From JARRQB01 sp965368585 (GTDB lineage Bacteria; Pseudomonadota; Gammaproteobacteria; Chromatiales; Chromatiaceae): a DNA stretch of 64,000 bases. The stretch is taken from assembly GCA_965368585.1 (NCBI GenBank), contig CBDUNM010000007.1, forward strand, positions 1 through 64,000, given 5' to 3'. Position 1 is the first letter of the stretch. Every line of letters begins with the position of its first letter. Below are positions 7,916 through 16,351 of the stretch, piece by piece. Position numbers and translations under genes: made by a program. The notes below the pieces were generated by a model. The model was not told where the DNA came from. It saw only the letters and a program-made list of their open reading frames with translations, and did not search any database.

Positions 7916-9181
7916 GTGACAACCGAACATTTGAAGACGGCACCACACGCATACCGTCGGGCGGCCATTCCAATTGTCGCCTTGATCTTGGCATTCCTGT
8001 ACGCGCACCCTCTCCGAGCCGCTCAACCCCCGCTGGACACCGCGCCAGGCAAGGTGACCGTGCAACCGTCGATCGATTGGCATCGCGTCTACGACAGCAA
8101 TGTTTTTGCAACCGAGTCGGATACGATCGACGATTGGATTAATATCGTCGAACCACGTCTGCTGCTCATCCGCGAAGACCAGCAGGTTTCCCTCGAACTC
8201 GACCTGGGGGCGGCGCTGGGCCGATACGACGAACAGTCGAGAGAAAACTACGACGACTACTGGCTGGGATTTGAACTACGCAACGACCTGGGGGCGCGAA
8301 CGCGGTTTTTTGGCGGCTTCGAGTACCGCGCGGAACACGAGGGCCGCGACTCGCCGAACAGCGATATCAGCGGCGTCTCCCCAACGCCGCTCGACTCGCG
8401 CATTGCGCAGGCTGGTCTGCTGCACAAGGCAGAAACGTTTCAGTTAAGGGTCGGCGGCATGTATGAAATGCGGCGCTTCGACGACGTCGCGAGCGCCGGT
8501 GGGATTCTGGTGAATGCCGATCGCAATCGTGATCACTACGGCTTGGGCTCACGCCTCAGCCACGTCGTGAATCCAACGACCAACCTGTTCACGCAAGTAA
8601 TGTACGACAAGCGCGCTTATCAACGCGACCGGGACCGCGACGGATTCGTGCGTGATTCATACGGTTACCGGGCCGCCGCCGGCGTTCGGCATCGCAGGCA
8701 TACCGGCCTGCTTATTGAGGCCTTTGTCGGCGGCCTGACCCAAAACTACCAAGACGAGCGGTTTTCAGACGACACGGCGCTGGACTTTGGCGCTCAAATC
8801 GACTGGCGGGTGCGACCTGCGACCCGAATCGGCATCACCGCCACGCGCAGCCTGGAAGAGACCATCGAGCGCGATGCCTCCGGCTATCTTGTTTCCGAGA
8901 TCGATATCAAGCTGCAACAAGACCACCAACACGAACTGTCGACCGAAATCAACGGCTACTGCGGCTATCTGGACTATAGGGGGATTGCCCGGCGTGACCA
9001 CGTGGTCGGTTTGGGTGGCACCATCAAGTACTCCTTGTCACGGTCGTTTTCGATTGCTGCTCGCTACAACTGGCTCTATCGCGACACTACAGGCGTAACG
9101 CCGACCGATTCGCTACCGGGCCGGAGCTTGGACTATCGACGACACACGTTGTCGCTGACACTGACCGCGCAGTTACCTTAA
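7916..9181 (+). CDS. Outer-membrane beta-barrel protein (BBP2/EpsL-like)
   Basis: The product, about 421 residues from a GTG at 7916, has a signal peptide (hydrophobic AAIPIVALILAFLYA, cleavage near LRAAQ). The mature chain alternates polar and aromatic residues in the manner of a beta-barrel. Its mature start, VTVQPSIDWHRVYDSNVFATE, resembles the beginning of BBP2/EpsL-type outer-membrane proteins linked to exopolysaccharide and exosortase loci. It ends with a hydrophobic strand (HTLSLTLTAQLP) typical of the last barrel strand. The open frame extends upstream into element A, but that part has no signal peptide. The GTG start lacks a strong ribosome site and is uncertain. I infer a role in envelope or polysaccharide export from similarity only. 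Confidence 0.75.
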   Translation: MTTEHLKTAPHAYRRAAIPIVALILAFLYAHPLRAAQPPLDTAPGKVTVQPSIDWHRVYDSNVFATESDTIDDWINIVEPRLLLIREDQQVSLELDLGAALGRYDEQSRENYDDYWLGFELRNDLGARTRFFGGFEYRAEHEGRDSPNSDISGVSPTPLDSRIAQAGLLHKAETFQLRVGGMYEMRRFDDVASAGGILVNADRNRDHYGLGSRLSHVVNPTTNLFTQVMYDKRAYQRDRDRDGFVRDSYGYRAAAGVRHRRHTGLLIEAFVGGLTQNYQDERFSDDTALDFGAQIDWRVRPATRIGITATRSLEETIERDASGYLVSEIDIKLQQDHQHELSTEINGYCGYLDYRGIARRDHVVGLGGTIKYSLSRSFSIAARYNWLYRDTTGVTPTDSLPGRSLDYRRHTLSLTLTAQLP

Positions 9182-9381
9182 CGGCTACCGGCCCACGGTG
9201 TTCGTTGAATGCGCGTCGCTGAGAGAGCTACATGCGTATGGGTTGGCGGAGCTTGCTGCGCGACCGCGCAATGCCAACGGCGACGCGGGTGTGCCTCAAC
9301 GCAGCAGCGCTTCGATCGTTCGCCGCGAAATGAAGACGCTGCTATTCAAGGAATACCCGGTACCCGTTCTCCGGTGCGAAC

Positions 9382-9663
9382 TCACCGACCGCCTCTCCCG
9401 CTACGCGCCGACCCGCCGAATCCACCGCGCGGTCTGCCGCTCGGGCCGAAGGCGTCACCTTCGGTCCGACGACGCTGTTGCCGCGATTCGAATCCCATGC
9501 CAAACCACGTCCAAGTCTCGTCCTGCCCCACGGTATCAGGCGCTTCTGCTGCGGTGGTGTCGGTGTCCGTGTCAACGACGCCGGACACTTGCTCCTGGCC
9601 GGCGACCGGACCGGCCAGGACCGCAAGTGCTGAGCATACGATGAAAGGATGTTTTGCGTTCAT
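9382..9663 (-). CDS. Small secreted Gly/Arg-rich protein
   Basis: This 93-residue protein has a clear Sec signal (MNAKHPFIVCSALAVLAGPVAG, with the hydrophobic core at residues 7-20). A Thr/Asp-rich segment follows, then an aromatic patch (ETWTWFGMGFE), then an Arg/Gly-rich tail ending RSGRGGR. I recognise no family. It follows the next minus-strand gene (9692-10084) by 28 bases, and both end in similar Gly/Arg-rich tails, so they are probably one operon. Its location opposite a two-component system suggests regulation by that system. The frame has low-complexity regions, so expression is not certain. Confidence 0.55.
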   Translation of the reverse strand: MNAKHPFIVCSALAVLAGPVAGQEQVSGVVDTDTDTTAAEAPDTVGQDETWTWFGMGFESRQQRRRTEGDAFGPSGRPRGGFGGSARSGRGGR

Positions 9664-9691
9664 ACGATTTCATTACGCCGCTGCAGCGGTA

Positions 9692-10084
9692 TCAGCGTCT
9701 TCCACCTCGCATACTACCACCGCCTTGTCGACTGGAGGCTCCGCCCAAACCCGAACCGCCGCCCTGACGACCCGGACCGCCGAAGGCGGACTGTCCCTGA
9801 CTAGCGCCTTGATCACTTCGCAGCCGCTCCCGGGTTCTAGTGCGCTGCCGCTCCTTTTCCTGCTGACGCTGCGCGTCCGCCTCCAGGCTGTCTCGGTCGA
9901 GACGGAGCCTGCGCTGCGTCTGCGTCGCGGTTTCTGACCGGGTCTGAACCTGCGCCGCTTCATTCGCCGACAGTTGAATCCGCTCTTGCCAGCGAAGACG
10001 CGCCTCGTCAGCGTTCGCAACTGCACTCAAAGCGCCCAGCCCAAGAATCACCACACCAAAACTCGTTACAATAATAGTCTTCAT
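9692..10084 (-). CDS. Secreted Gln/Arg-rich protein with Gly-rich tail
   Basis: This 130-residue protein has a typical signal peptide (MKTIIVTSFGVVILGLGALS, cleavage near ANA). The mature part has a charged, probably helical region rich in Gln, Arg and Glu (residues 26-92) and a C-terminal tail rich in Gly, Ser, Gln and Arg, ending SMRGGRR. No family is recognised. It is divergent from the response regulator gene at 10240. The shared 155-base intergenic region contains a 17-base motif found again after the kinase gene. This makes it a likely target of the two-component system. The tail resembles that of the downstream small protein. Confidence 0.6.
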   Translation of the reverse strand: MKTIIVTSFGVVILGLGALSAVANADEARLRWQERIQLSANEAAQVQTRSETATQTQRRLRLDRDSLEADAQRQQEKERQRTRTRERLRSDQGASQGQSAFGGPGRQGGGSGLGGASSRQGGGSMRGGRR

Positions 10085-10172
10085 AGTGCTTGACCTTCCT
10101 CAGTGTTCCGTTTGCCACAATCGTTATGCTAGACATGGCTTGTTTCCCGGTCGTTTCCGGATCAGACCAATA

Positions 10173-10189
10173 TGTAACAAAGTGTTTCG
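10173..10189. promoter_or_regulatory. Candidate operator of the adjacent two-component system (site 1)
   Basis: The sequence TGTAACAAAGTGTTTCG lies in the divergent promoter region between the secreted-protein genes and the response regulator. Its reverse complement matches site 2 at 12302-12318 in 14 of 17 positions. The TGTAAC half resembles one half of the RstA box (TACATNTNGTTACA). Repetition at both ends of the regulatory locus suggests a binding site for the encoded regulator. Confidence 0.4.
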
Positions 10190-10239
10190 TTGCCGGTTCC
10201 CGGTAGTTTTTTCATGCGCCGCGGCGTTAGAGTCGAATC

Positions 10240-10962
10240 ATGAAAAGCGGCAATAACAGCCTGTTAGTGGTCGATGACGACCCCAAACTTCGCGATCTGG
10301 TCGCGCGCTATCTGGGCAAAGAAGGGTTCGATGTCGAAACCGTCGGGGACGCCTCGGCAATGGACGCCTACCTAGCGCAACGACGGCCGGACCTGATCAT
10401 TCTGGATCTGATGCTGCCCGGTGAGGACGGATTGTCCATCGCCAGGCGTTTGCGCGTCGATGGTGGGCCGCCCATCATCATTCTGTCGGCGCGCGGCGAA
10501 GATATCGATCGCATCGTCGGCCTGGAGATGGGCGCCGACGACTATCTCGCCAAACCGTTCAATCCGCGCGAACTCCTGGCCCGTGTCCGCGCAGTGCTGA
10601 GGCGCAACGATTCCGAGTCGGGTGAATCGGTCGAACGCGAGCCGGCCATCGTATTCGGCGATTTTCACCTCGACCTGGTGAGCCGTCGCCTGCTGCACAA
10701 CGCAAAGGAGGTCGAACTGACCGCCGGTGATTTCGATCTGCTCGAGGCGCTCGCGCAACACCCCAACCGCGTGCTGAGCCGCGACCAACTGGTGGATATC
10801 ATCAAGGGCTACGACCGCTCACCGTTCGACCGCAGTATCGATGTGCGGGTGACGCGCCTGCGGCGCAAGATCGAGCGCGATGCCAGTCACCCGATCTTCC
10901 TGCGAACCGTGTGGGGCAAAGGGTATATGTTCACGCCCAAGGGCGACCGGAACTCCGGATAG
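10240..10962 (+). CDS. OmpR-family response regulator
   Basis: The 240-residue protein has an N-terminal receiver domain (residues 8-122) with acidic residues Asp12-Asp14, the phospho-acceptor Asp56 in LIILDLMLP, and Lys106 in the LAKPFNPREL segment. A winged-helix DNA-binding domain follows (about 138-236), with the typical end RTVWGKGYMF. It would bind DNA when phosphorylated by the kinase encoded 5 bases downstream. The closest recognisable type is OmpR/RstA. The likely targets are its own promoter and the divergent secreted-protein genes, where a repeated 17-base motif is found. Confidence 0.93.
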   Translation: MKSGNNSLLVVDDDPKLRDLVARYLGKEGFDVETVGDASAMDAYLAQRRPDLIILDLMLPGEDGLSIARRLRVDGGPPIIILSARGEDIDRIVGLEMGADDYLAKPFNPRELLARVRAVLRRNDSESGESVEREPAIVFGDFHLDLVSRRLLHNAKEVELTAGDFDLLEALAQHPNRVLSRDQLVDIIKGYDRSPFDRSIDVRVTRLRRKIERDASHPIFLRTVWGKGYMFTPKGDRNSG

Positions 10963-10967
10963 TTCGG

Positions 10968-12293
10968 ATGTCGTTCAATCTGTTTCAGCGCACGGCGCTC
11001 ACCCTGACTGCCGGGCTCGCGCTCTATGCCGCCTTTTCGGTACTCGTGGTGAAGCTCCTCGTCGTGCAGCCGGTAACCGAACGTGCGGCGCAGGAACTGG
11101 CCGCATTGGTCGAGCTTTCGGCGAAGGTGTGGATCGAGCTGCCGCCTTGGACGCGCGAAGACTTCGAGGCCGAAATGCGCGAACGGCATGGCCTGCGCAT
11201 CGGCCAGGCCGAGAGCGAGCTGGCGGAAGTGGTGAATCATCAGGATTTTCTGACGCGCCTGGAAAGCGCCCTGGCGGCTCGCTTCGATAGTCACCACCAC
11301 ATTCTATATGACAGCAACAACCCCGACTGGTACTGGATCGACGTACCCATCGCCCAGCAGCGACTGCGTCTCGGATTCGAGCAAGCGCGATTACGCCAAC
11401 AGCTGCCGACCGCCGTGGTACTGGTAGTCGGAGCCGGCGCGTTGTTCGTACTGCTTACCACTTTGCTGGTCGTACGCCGGGTGACCCAACCCCTGTCGCG
11501 CCTGTATCGCGCCGTGCAAAGCCTGGGGCACGGCGAGTCGTTTAGACCGGTTCCGGAATCCGGTGCCACCGAACTCGCCGCATTGGCCCGGCAGATCAAT
11601 CGTACCGAGTTCGAAGTCCGCGAACTGGTGGCCAATCGCACGACGCTCTTAGCCGGGATCTCCCACGATCTTCGAACACCTATCGCACGGATGCGGCTGG
11701 AATTGGAACTGCTGGAGGACCAGGCAGACCCCGCACTGGTCGAGGGCCTGCGCAGTGACCTGGTTGAAATGAACGAATTGATCGGCCGAGTGATGGAACT
11801 CGCACAAGGACTGGAACGACACGAACCGGGCACCAGCCAAGTGGCGGAAGTCCTGAATACGCTGGCGCTGGACTACGCCCGCAACGGGGTTTCGATCGCC
11901 TGTCAAATACCCGATGCATGCGAGATCCCCGTCCACCCCAGTATTCTTCGCCGGGTGGTGGGAAATCTGCTCGACAACGCGGTCCACTACGGGGCGGGCA
12001 AACCGATCGAGATCCTTGCCGCATGTCGATCGCAACAGATCGAGATCACGGTGCGCGACCACGGACCGGGGATACCCGACGATCAACGCACGGCGGTGCT
12101 GCGCCCGTTCTATCGCCTCGAAGGCTCCCGCAGCCGCGACACCGGCGGGAGCGGACTGGGCCTTGCCATCGTTGATCAACTCTGCAAGGCCTACGGCTGG
12201 TCGTTAGGCCTGGTACAGGCAGAGGGCGGCGGGCTGGCAGCACGCATTCGTATTCCCGTAACGACGGACAGCCTGGGAGCGAGTTCCGATTGA
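10968..12293 (+). CDS. Sensor histidine kinase (EnvZ/RstB-like)
   Basis: This 441-residue kinase starts at the ATG at 10968, 5 bases after the regulator stop. It has a first membrane helix (about 10-32), a periplasmic domain of about 115 residues, a second helix (about 149-168), a HAMP linker, a HisKA domain with phospho-acceptor His233 in GISHDLRTPIARM, and a C-terminal HATPase domain with N-box NLLDNAVHYG and G-boxes DHGPGIP and GGSGLGLAI. The architecture is that of EnvZ/RstB kinases that sense periplasmic or membrane signals. The signal itself is unknown. The gene is followed by a second copy of the candidate operator and a terminator. Confidence 0.93.
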   Translation: MSFNLFQRTALTLTAGLALYAAFSVLVVKLLVVQPVTERAAQELAALVELSAKVWIELPPWTREDFEAEMRERHGLRIGQAESELAEVVNHQDFLTRLESALAARFDSHHHILYDSNNPDWYWIDVPIAQQRLRLGFEQARLRQQLPTAVVLVVGAGALFVLLTTLLVVRRVTQPLSRLYRAVQSLGHGESFRPVPESGATELAALARQINRTEFEVRELVANRTTLLAGISHDLRTPIARMRLELELLEDQADPALVEGLRSDLVEMNELIGRVMELAQGLERHEPGTSQVAEVLNTLALDYARNGVSIACQIPDACEIPVHPSILRRVVGNLLDNAVHYGAGKPIEILAACRSQQIEITVRDHGPGIPDDQRTAVLRPFYRLEGSRSRDTGGSGLGLAIVDQLCKAYGWSLGLVQAEGGGLAARIRIPVTTDSLGASSD

Positions 12294-12301
12294 TGCGGTC
12301 A

Positions 12302-12318
12302 CGAAACATTCCGTTACA
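12302..12318. promoter_or_regulatory. Candidate operator, site 2
   Basis: The sequence CGAAACATTCCGTTACA, 9 bases after the kinase stop, matches the reverse complement of site 1 (10173-10189) at 14 of 17 positions. No protein gene starts in the next 400 bases. The site may therefore drive a short transcript that ends at the terminator at 12435-12470. Confidence 0.35.
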
Positions 12319-12319
12319 G

Positions 12320-12470
12320 TTTGGTGCCGCTGCGAAATCCCCGAGAAACATCTATCGGCTCAAATGAAAAGCGTGGGACGGTTATGCGATTCAACCGTTT
12401 GATGACTCCCAACCGCCAGGTTCCCTCTGGCACTTGCCGACCCGGTCCCCCTTCCGGGTCGGCACTTTAT
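12320..12470 (+). ncRNA. Possible small RNA between operator site 2 and a terminator
   Basis: This interval begins at an operator-like site and ends at a strong intrinsic terminator, yet contains no convincing gene. A short peptide frame (ATG at 12364, 12 codons) is present. A transcript of roughly 100-140 bases controlled by the two-component system is possible. No -10 box can be assigned with confidence, so the feature is speculative. Confidence 0.2.
12435..12470 (+). terminator. Intrinsic terminator after the two-component operon
   Basis: TGCCGACCCGG (12435-12445) pairs perfectly with CCGGGTCGGCA (12454-12464), giving an 11-base stem with an 8-base loop. The stem is followed by CTTTATT. 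It would end transcripts from the kinase gene or from a small RNA. Confidence 0.75.
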
Positions 12471-12574
12471 TGCCGACCATCCGCGCTGCGACCTTGGTGC
12501 AACCGCTGCCTCGCAACACGAGGACTCGCAGCGTTCGAGACGCAAACGGTTCGTGAGGTCGACACAACTCCCCC

Positions 12575-12597
12575 ACTGTTCTACAGATTAGAACAGT
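12575..12597. repeat. Perfect palindrome, terminator or operator
   Basis: ACTGTTCTA and TAGAACAGT form a perfect 9-base inverted repeat with a 5-base spacer, followed by ATTTT. It lies about 165 bases upstream of the cytochrome b561 start. It could be an additional terminator or a dimeric regulator site for the b561-yceI operon. Confidence 0.45.
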
Positions 12598-12762
12598 ATT
12601 TTCCCCTTCCTACCCTGGTTCAGGAGGTTTACCACCGTATATGATTCGCGACTTGTTGGTCGCACCCCACCCCGCCGCGATGGTGGCGATCGATAGTGTT
12701 GTCACGGCAGCGCCCCGACTAAGGCGGTGCACAATGCGCGATCCGCAAGGGGAAAAGTATCC

Positions 12763-13341
12763 GTGGTGTTGCTCAACAACCGACAATCCTGGGGCTGGGT
12801 CAGTATCGCGCTGCATTGGTTGATTGCATTGACCCTGTTCGGCCTGTTCGGTCTGGGTCTCTGGATGACCGGCCTGGACTACTACGACCCGTGGTACCGG
12901 CGCGCCCCTGACCTGCACCGCAGCATCGGAATGCTGCTGCTCCTGGCGATCGCCATCCGGCTGATGTGGCGATGGCTGAGCCCGATGCCGGAACGCCTTT
13001 CAGATCGCGTTGGTTGGGAACCTTTACTGGCCAGCATCAGTCATTCTCTGCTGTACCTTGTTCCATTGGCCCTGGTGGCCAGCGGCTATCTCATCTCCAC
13101 GGCGGACGGGCGCGCGGTGGCGGTCTTCAACTGGTTCGAAATACCCGCTGCCTACACCGGAATCGAGCAACAGGAAGAGGTGATGGGCGATGTCCACGAA
13201 ATCCTGGCCTGGACCCTCATGGGCGTCACCGTGGTGCATGCAATCGGTGCTCTCAAACATCATTTCATCGACGGGGACCGTACGCTCATCCGGATGCTGC
13301 GCCCCGAATTCAACTCCGGACACAAAGGAAAGCAACAATGA
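12763..13341 (+). CDS. Cytochrome b561
   Basis: This protein of about 192 residues has four membrane helices and matches the bacterial di-haem cytochrome b561 family. Candidate haem-ligand histidines are in the first helix (SIALHWLIALT), in DLHRSIGMLLLL, in the third helix (SISHSLLYLVP) and in the fourth (GVTVVHAIGALKHHF). It would transfer electrons in the inner membrane from quinol or a periplasmic donor. The start is a GTG at 12763 or 12766 after AAGGGG. Its stop overlaps the ATG of yceI (ATGA). b561-yceI pairs are common, and both are often stress induced. Confidence 0.9.
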   Translation: MVLLNNRQSWGWVSIALHWLIALTLFGLFGLGLWMTGLDYYDPWYRRAPDLHRSIGMLLLLAIAIRLMWRWLSPMPERLSDRVGWEPLLASISHSLLYLVPLALVASGYLISTADGRAVAVFNWFEIPAAYTGIEQQEEVMGDVHEILAWTLMGVTVVHAIGALKHHFIDGDRTLIRMLRPEFNSGHKGKQQ

Positions 13342-13940
13342 AACTGACGACTTTGGCCCGCGTTGCGGCACTGGCTTTGCTGGCCACCTCATTGCCGGCA
13401 CAAGCACAACGCTACGTCATCGATACCAAGGGCGCGCATGCGTTTATCCAGTTTAAGATCCCGCATCTGGGGTACAGCATGCTGTTGGGGAGGTTCAATA
13501 CCTTCGAGGGCGAATTCACCTACGATGAGGACAACCCCGGTGCAGCGAAGATCGCCGTAGACATCGACGTTCAAAGCATCGATTCCAACCACGCCGAACG
13601 TGACAAGCACCTTCGCGGTAGAGATTTCCTTGCCGTGGACGAGTACCCTTCGGCACGCTTCGAGAGTACCAGCTTCAAGGAACTGGGTGGCAATCAGGCG
13701 GAAATGACCGGCAATCTCACGCTACGCGGCGTGACCAAGCCGATCTCGATCGCGGTCAATCATATCGGACACGGTCCGGATCCATGGGGCGGTTACCGCC
13801 GGGGCTTTGAGGGCAGAACCACGCTTAAGCTCGCTGACTTCGGCATCGACTACAACCTGGGTCCGGCCTCACGCGAGGTCGATCTCTACCTCAGTATCGA
13901 GGGTATCCGCGAGGCGACACCCCCGATTCTCCCGCAGTAG
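13338..13940 (+). CDS. yceI: YceI-family periplasmic protein
   Basis: The 200-residue product has a Sec signal (MKLTTLARVAALALLATS, cleavage near AQA) followed by a complete YceI lipocalin-like domain. Landmarks are the start RYVIDTKGAHAFIQFKIPH, then RDFLAVDEYPSARFEST, then GNLTLRGVTKPISIAV. Members bind isoprenoids such as polyprenyl chains or quinones in the periplasm. The gene overlaps the cytochrome b561 stop by 4 bases, so the two are co-translated. The exact ligand is not visible from sequence. Confidence 0.92.
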   Translation: MKLTTLARVAALALLATSLPAQAQRYVIDTKGAHAFIQFKIPHLGYSMLLGRFNTFEGEFTYDEDNPGAAKIAVDIDVQSIDSNHAERDKHLRGRDFLAVDEYPSARFESTSFKELGGNQAEMTGNLTLRGVTKPISIAVNHIGHGPDPWGGYRRGFEGRTTLKLADFGIDYNLGPASREVDLYLSIEGIREATPPILPQ

Positions 13941-14587
13941 AGGAAATAGCCGCTGGGCAAGGTGTGACCGTTATTCCAGTAGCATATCGCAGCGCGACGA
14001 GGACCGGCCAAGGAAGGCCGGGCAAAATGCGCCCCGCGGACGGTTAATGCGGCGTTGCGTCGCGTTTTGCCGAGAGGGACCGGCTCCGTAGACGATCTTC
14101 ACCGCGCCGCAGCACAACACCAAAAGGCGCGCGGACGCGCCGCTCAAGCCTCCGGCTTCTGCGGGTCGCCAACGCCATGGTGCCAGGACGGACGCCGCGA
14201 CCAGAATCGCGCCGGACACGACGCCTGCTCTTCAGAAAAACTTCTGCAAATCAAAATGATAAACACACTGCAAACAACTGCAAGGACCCCAGCCAGTATC
14301 GATAAAATATCCAAATTCATGTTGCTATCCCAAAGTATGATCAAGTTTGTATTTTTGTTATCGACCGTTAATGCGACGAGTGAAATGACCGCCGTCAATT
14401 GGGGTTAACCCTATACTTTTTATTCGCGAATCCGGTACGAGATCAATCGAGCCAGACGCATGCCTTCAGACTCTGACCGTCCTGTCGACCGTTGCCCATT
14501 TGGAGAGTCCCCGAGTGAGCATCACCCGGTTGCGCTCCGTCGACCGGCAATCACTCGATCGCAAGAATCGGGTGTCTACGCGCAGCA
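13941..14587. other. Intergenic region with weak small frames only
   Basis: Between yceI and the Ada-like gene there are 647 bases without a strong gene. The part from 14240 to 14410 is AT-rich. A possible small membrane protein on the minus strand (14144-14320) is listed separately. I see no clear RNA gene. Confidence 0.5.
14144..14320 (-). CDS. Possible small membrane protein
   Basis: A 58-codon frame from an ATG at 14320 encodes MNLDILSILAGVLAVVCSVF and onward, a single hydrophobic helix followed by a Cys-, Arg- and Trp-containing tail. The sequence upstream contains GGGATAG, which could act as a weak ribosome site. No homologue is recognised. The tail looks random, so the frame may be accidental. 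Confidence 0.25.
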   Translation of the reverse strand: MNLDILSILAGVLAVVCSVFIILICRSFSEEQASCPARFWSRRPSWHHGVGDPQKPEA

Positions 14588-15511
14588 ATGGAGGCTACAG
14601 TCAGGCCAGTTTCGGACAACCTCCCGGGCACCACCGTGGTAACGACCTCAGGCCAGAAAACGACCGAGTACCAACGCATAGCAGAAGCCATACGGTTTTT
14701 GCGTGCTCACCGCAGAAACCAACCGAACCTCGCCGCGTTGGCGAAACACCTGGAACTGAGCGAGTATCACGTCCAGAAGCTGTTCAGCCGCTGGGCAGGA
14801 ATCAGCCCGAAACGTTTCCTGCAGTACCTGACGGTCGAGTTCGCCAAAACACAGATGAACACGACCGGCGATTTGCTCGCCTTGTCGCTGGAGGCCGGTC
14901 TATCCGGTCCCGGGCGGCTGCACGATTTGTTCGTCACCATGGAGGCCATGACACCGGGCGAATTCAAACGGGCCGCCGCCGGCGTGCGAATCCGCTACGG
15001 CGTTGGCGAAACCCCCTTTGGACTGGCCTTGGCTGCAACCACCTCGCGCGGCATCTGCCACTTGACGTTCATCGAAGCCGACGCAGAGGCGCTGGCGGTC
15101 TCGCAGCTGATGGAGAACTGGCCCACGGCGCGATTCGAACACCGGCCGGCCGAAAGCGAGCGATTGCTGACCCGGATTTTCGACCATTCACCTACCGAAC
15201 GACCGCAACCACTGGCGCTGTGGATTTCCGGCAGCAATTTTCAGATTCAGGTCTGGCGCGCGCTGTTGCAGATTCCTTTCGCCGGATTGCTCAACTACCG
15301 GCAATTGGCGCAACAACTCGGCATGCCCAAGGCCGCCCGCGCGGTGGGTAACGCGGTCGCCGGCAACCGTATCGCCTATCTGATTCCGTGCCATCGGGTT
15401 TTACGACAAACGGGGCACTTCGGTAAATATCGCTGGGACGCGGACAGAAAAGCCGCGCTCGTCGCCTGGGAAGCGGCGCGAGGTCTGTCCGAATGCCAAA
15501 GATCACGGTGA
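14588..15511 (+). CDS. AraC-type regulator fused to O6-methylguanine-DNA methyltransferase (Ada-like)
   Basis: The 307-residue protein has an AraC-type helix-turn-helix domain (about 24-118; LAALAKHLELSEYHVQKLF), a linker, and a C-terminal methyltransferase domain. The domain carries the active site PCHRVL (Cys268) and the helix preceding it, ARAVGNAVAGNRI. It removes alkyl groups from O6-methylguanine by transfer to Cys268 and may activate repair genes. It lacks the N-terminal zinc-binding Ada domain that senses methylphosphotriesters, so it is the shorter Ada/AlkA-regulator form. An upstream frame extension (from 14460 or 14500) has no domain support. Confidence 0.92.
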   Translation: MEATVRPVSDNLPGTTVVTTSGQKTTEYQRIAEAIRFLRAHRRNQPNLAALAKHLELSEYHVQKLFSRWAGISPKRFLQYLTVEFAKTQMNTTGDLLALSLEAGLSGPGRLHDLFVTMEAMTPGEFKRAAAGVRIRYGVGETPFGLALAATTSRGICHLTFIEADAEALAVSQLMENWPTARFEHRPAESERLLTRIFDHSPTERPQPLALWISGSNFQIQVWRALLQIPFAGLLNYRQLAQQLGMPKAARAVGNAVAGNRIAYLIPCHRVLRQTGHFGKYRWDADRKAALVAWEAARGLSECQRSR

Positions 15512-15584
15512 CGCCGCCGTGTCGATGCCCACCGGCAGGCGTGCAGCTCGCTGTTTGGTTTGGCATATAGGCCGGCAACCGGTC

Positions 15585-15895
15585 CCAATTTACCGCGCCG
15601 CCACTGCTGGCGGCGCTGTGGGGGGATCCTTTCTCTTCATACACAACACCGCACCTGAGCCGGGTCCGATTTGGCTGCTCGAATTGCGAGTTCTGATCGC
15701 CGGACTGGTACTGCAGCCCATATCGTCGTCCAAAACCAGTTGCCCGCGCTCAAATCGCGTGCTCCCCGGCTATACCGGTCGCCGGTGCCCTGAACGCCGC
15801 CCTGCCATTCACTCTGCTGGCCTATGCGTCGATCGAACTCGCGGCCGGGCTCGCAGCGCTACTCAACGCGACCGTGACGATATGCGGCCAGCACC
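15585..15895 (+). pseudogene. Decayed EamA-family transporter
   Basis: Fragments of an EamA/DMT exporter are visible in different frames. LLAALWG precedes a run of six G at about 15616-15621. After it, in another frame, come GSFLFIHNTAPEPGPIWLLE and LRVLIAGLVL. Further on, ALNAALPFTLLAYASIELAAG and LAALLNATVT appear in a third stretch. One missing base in the G run would join the first two parts. Large parts are missing, so the gene is dead. A complete EamA gene lies at 17418. Confidence 0.7.
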
Positions 15896-16351
15896 AGCCC
15901 GCCCACGGCGACAATCGGGCCGGGGGTTCGGGCGCCGGCACCATGCAACCGTCCTCAGGAAAGGTGCAGGCCGGATCCGGAACCGCGTAAGGGGAGGGAA
16001 ACTCCAAATCGGCATCGCCTTCGATCAAGCCGTGGGCGATATTATGACTGTGGTCGGTCTGCTCGGGGCCGAGGTAGCAGAGCATGCACCGCGCGGTCCG
16101 GGCGAAGGGGTGGGAGCCGAAGCCCTCCGGGTTTCTGGCGCTGCCTATCCGCCGCGACGCGGCCATGGAGACAGCCCCGTCGTCCGGTTGCAAGCGTCGG
16201 GTCGATGTAAAATTGCGTTAAAATGTGCGCTTCTCCGCACGGGTGGTATGTAAGTGCAAAGTCGGCAAGCCGGTCAGTGCCGGTTGTTCGATACGACAAA
16301 CCCGATTCCGGTGATTACAGTGGTTCGTTTACCGCGTCGAATTGGTTAGAC
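15896..16351. other. Non-coding region upstream of dusA
   Basis: No gene is supported here. Open frames on both strands (for example minus 15822-16193) lack recognisable domains. Close to dusA, around 16205-16225, an AT-rich sequence (TAAAATTGCGTTAAAAT) could be part of a promoter, followed by a GTGCG/CGCAC hairpin. Confidence 0.4.

Noticed and set aside
12641..12823. 60-residue frame preceded by AGGAGG
   Set aside because: The spacing to the ATG is too long and the translation is random-looking; it overlaps the true start of cytochrome b561 in another frame.
15822..16193. Minus-strand frame of 123 residues with several Cys
   Set aside because: It runs opposite the EamA remnant and its upstream region, and no family pattern is visible.
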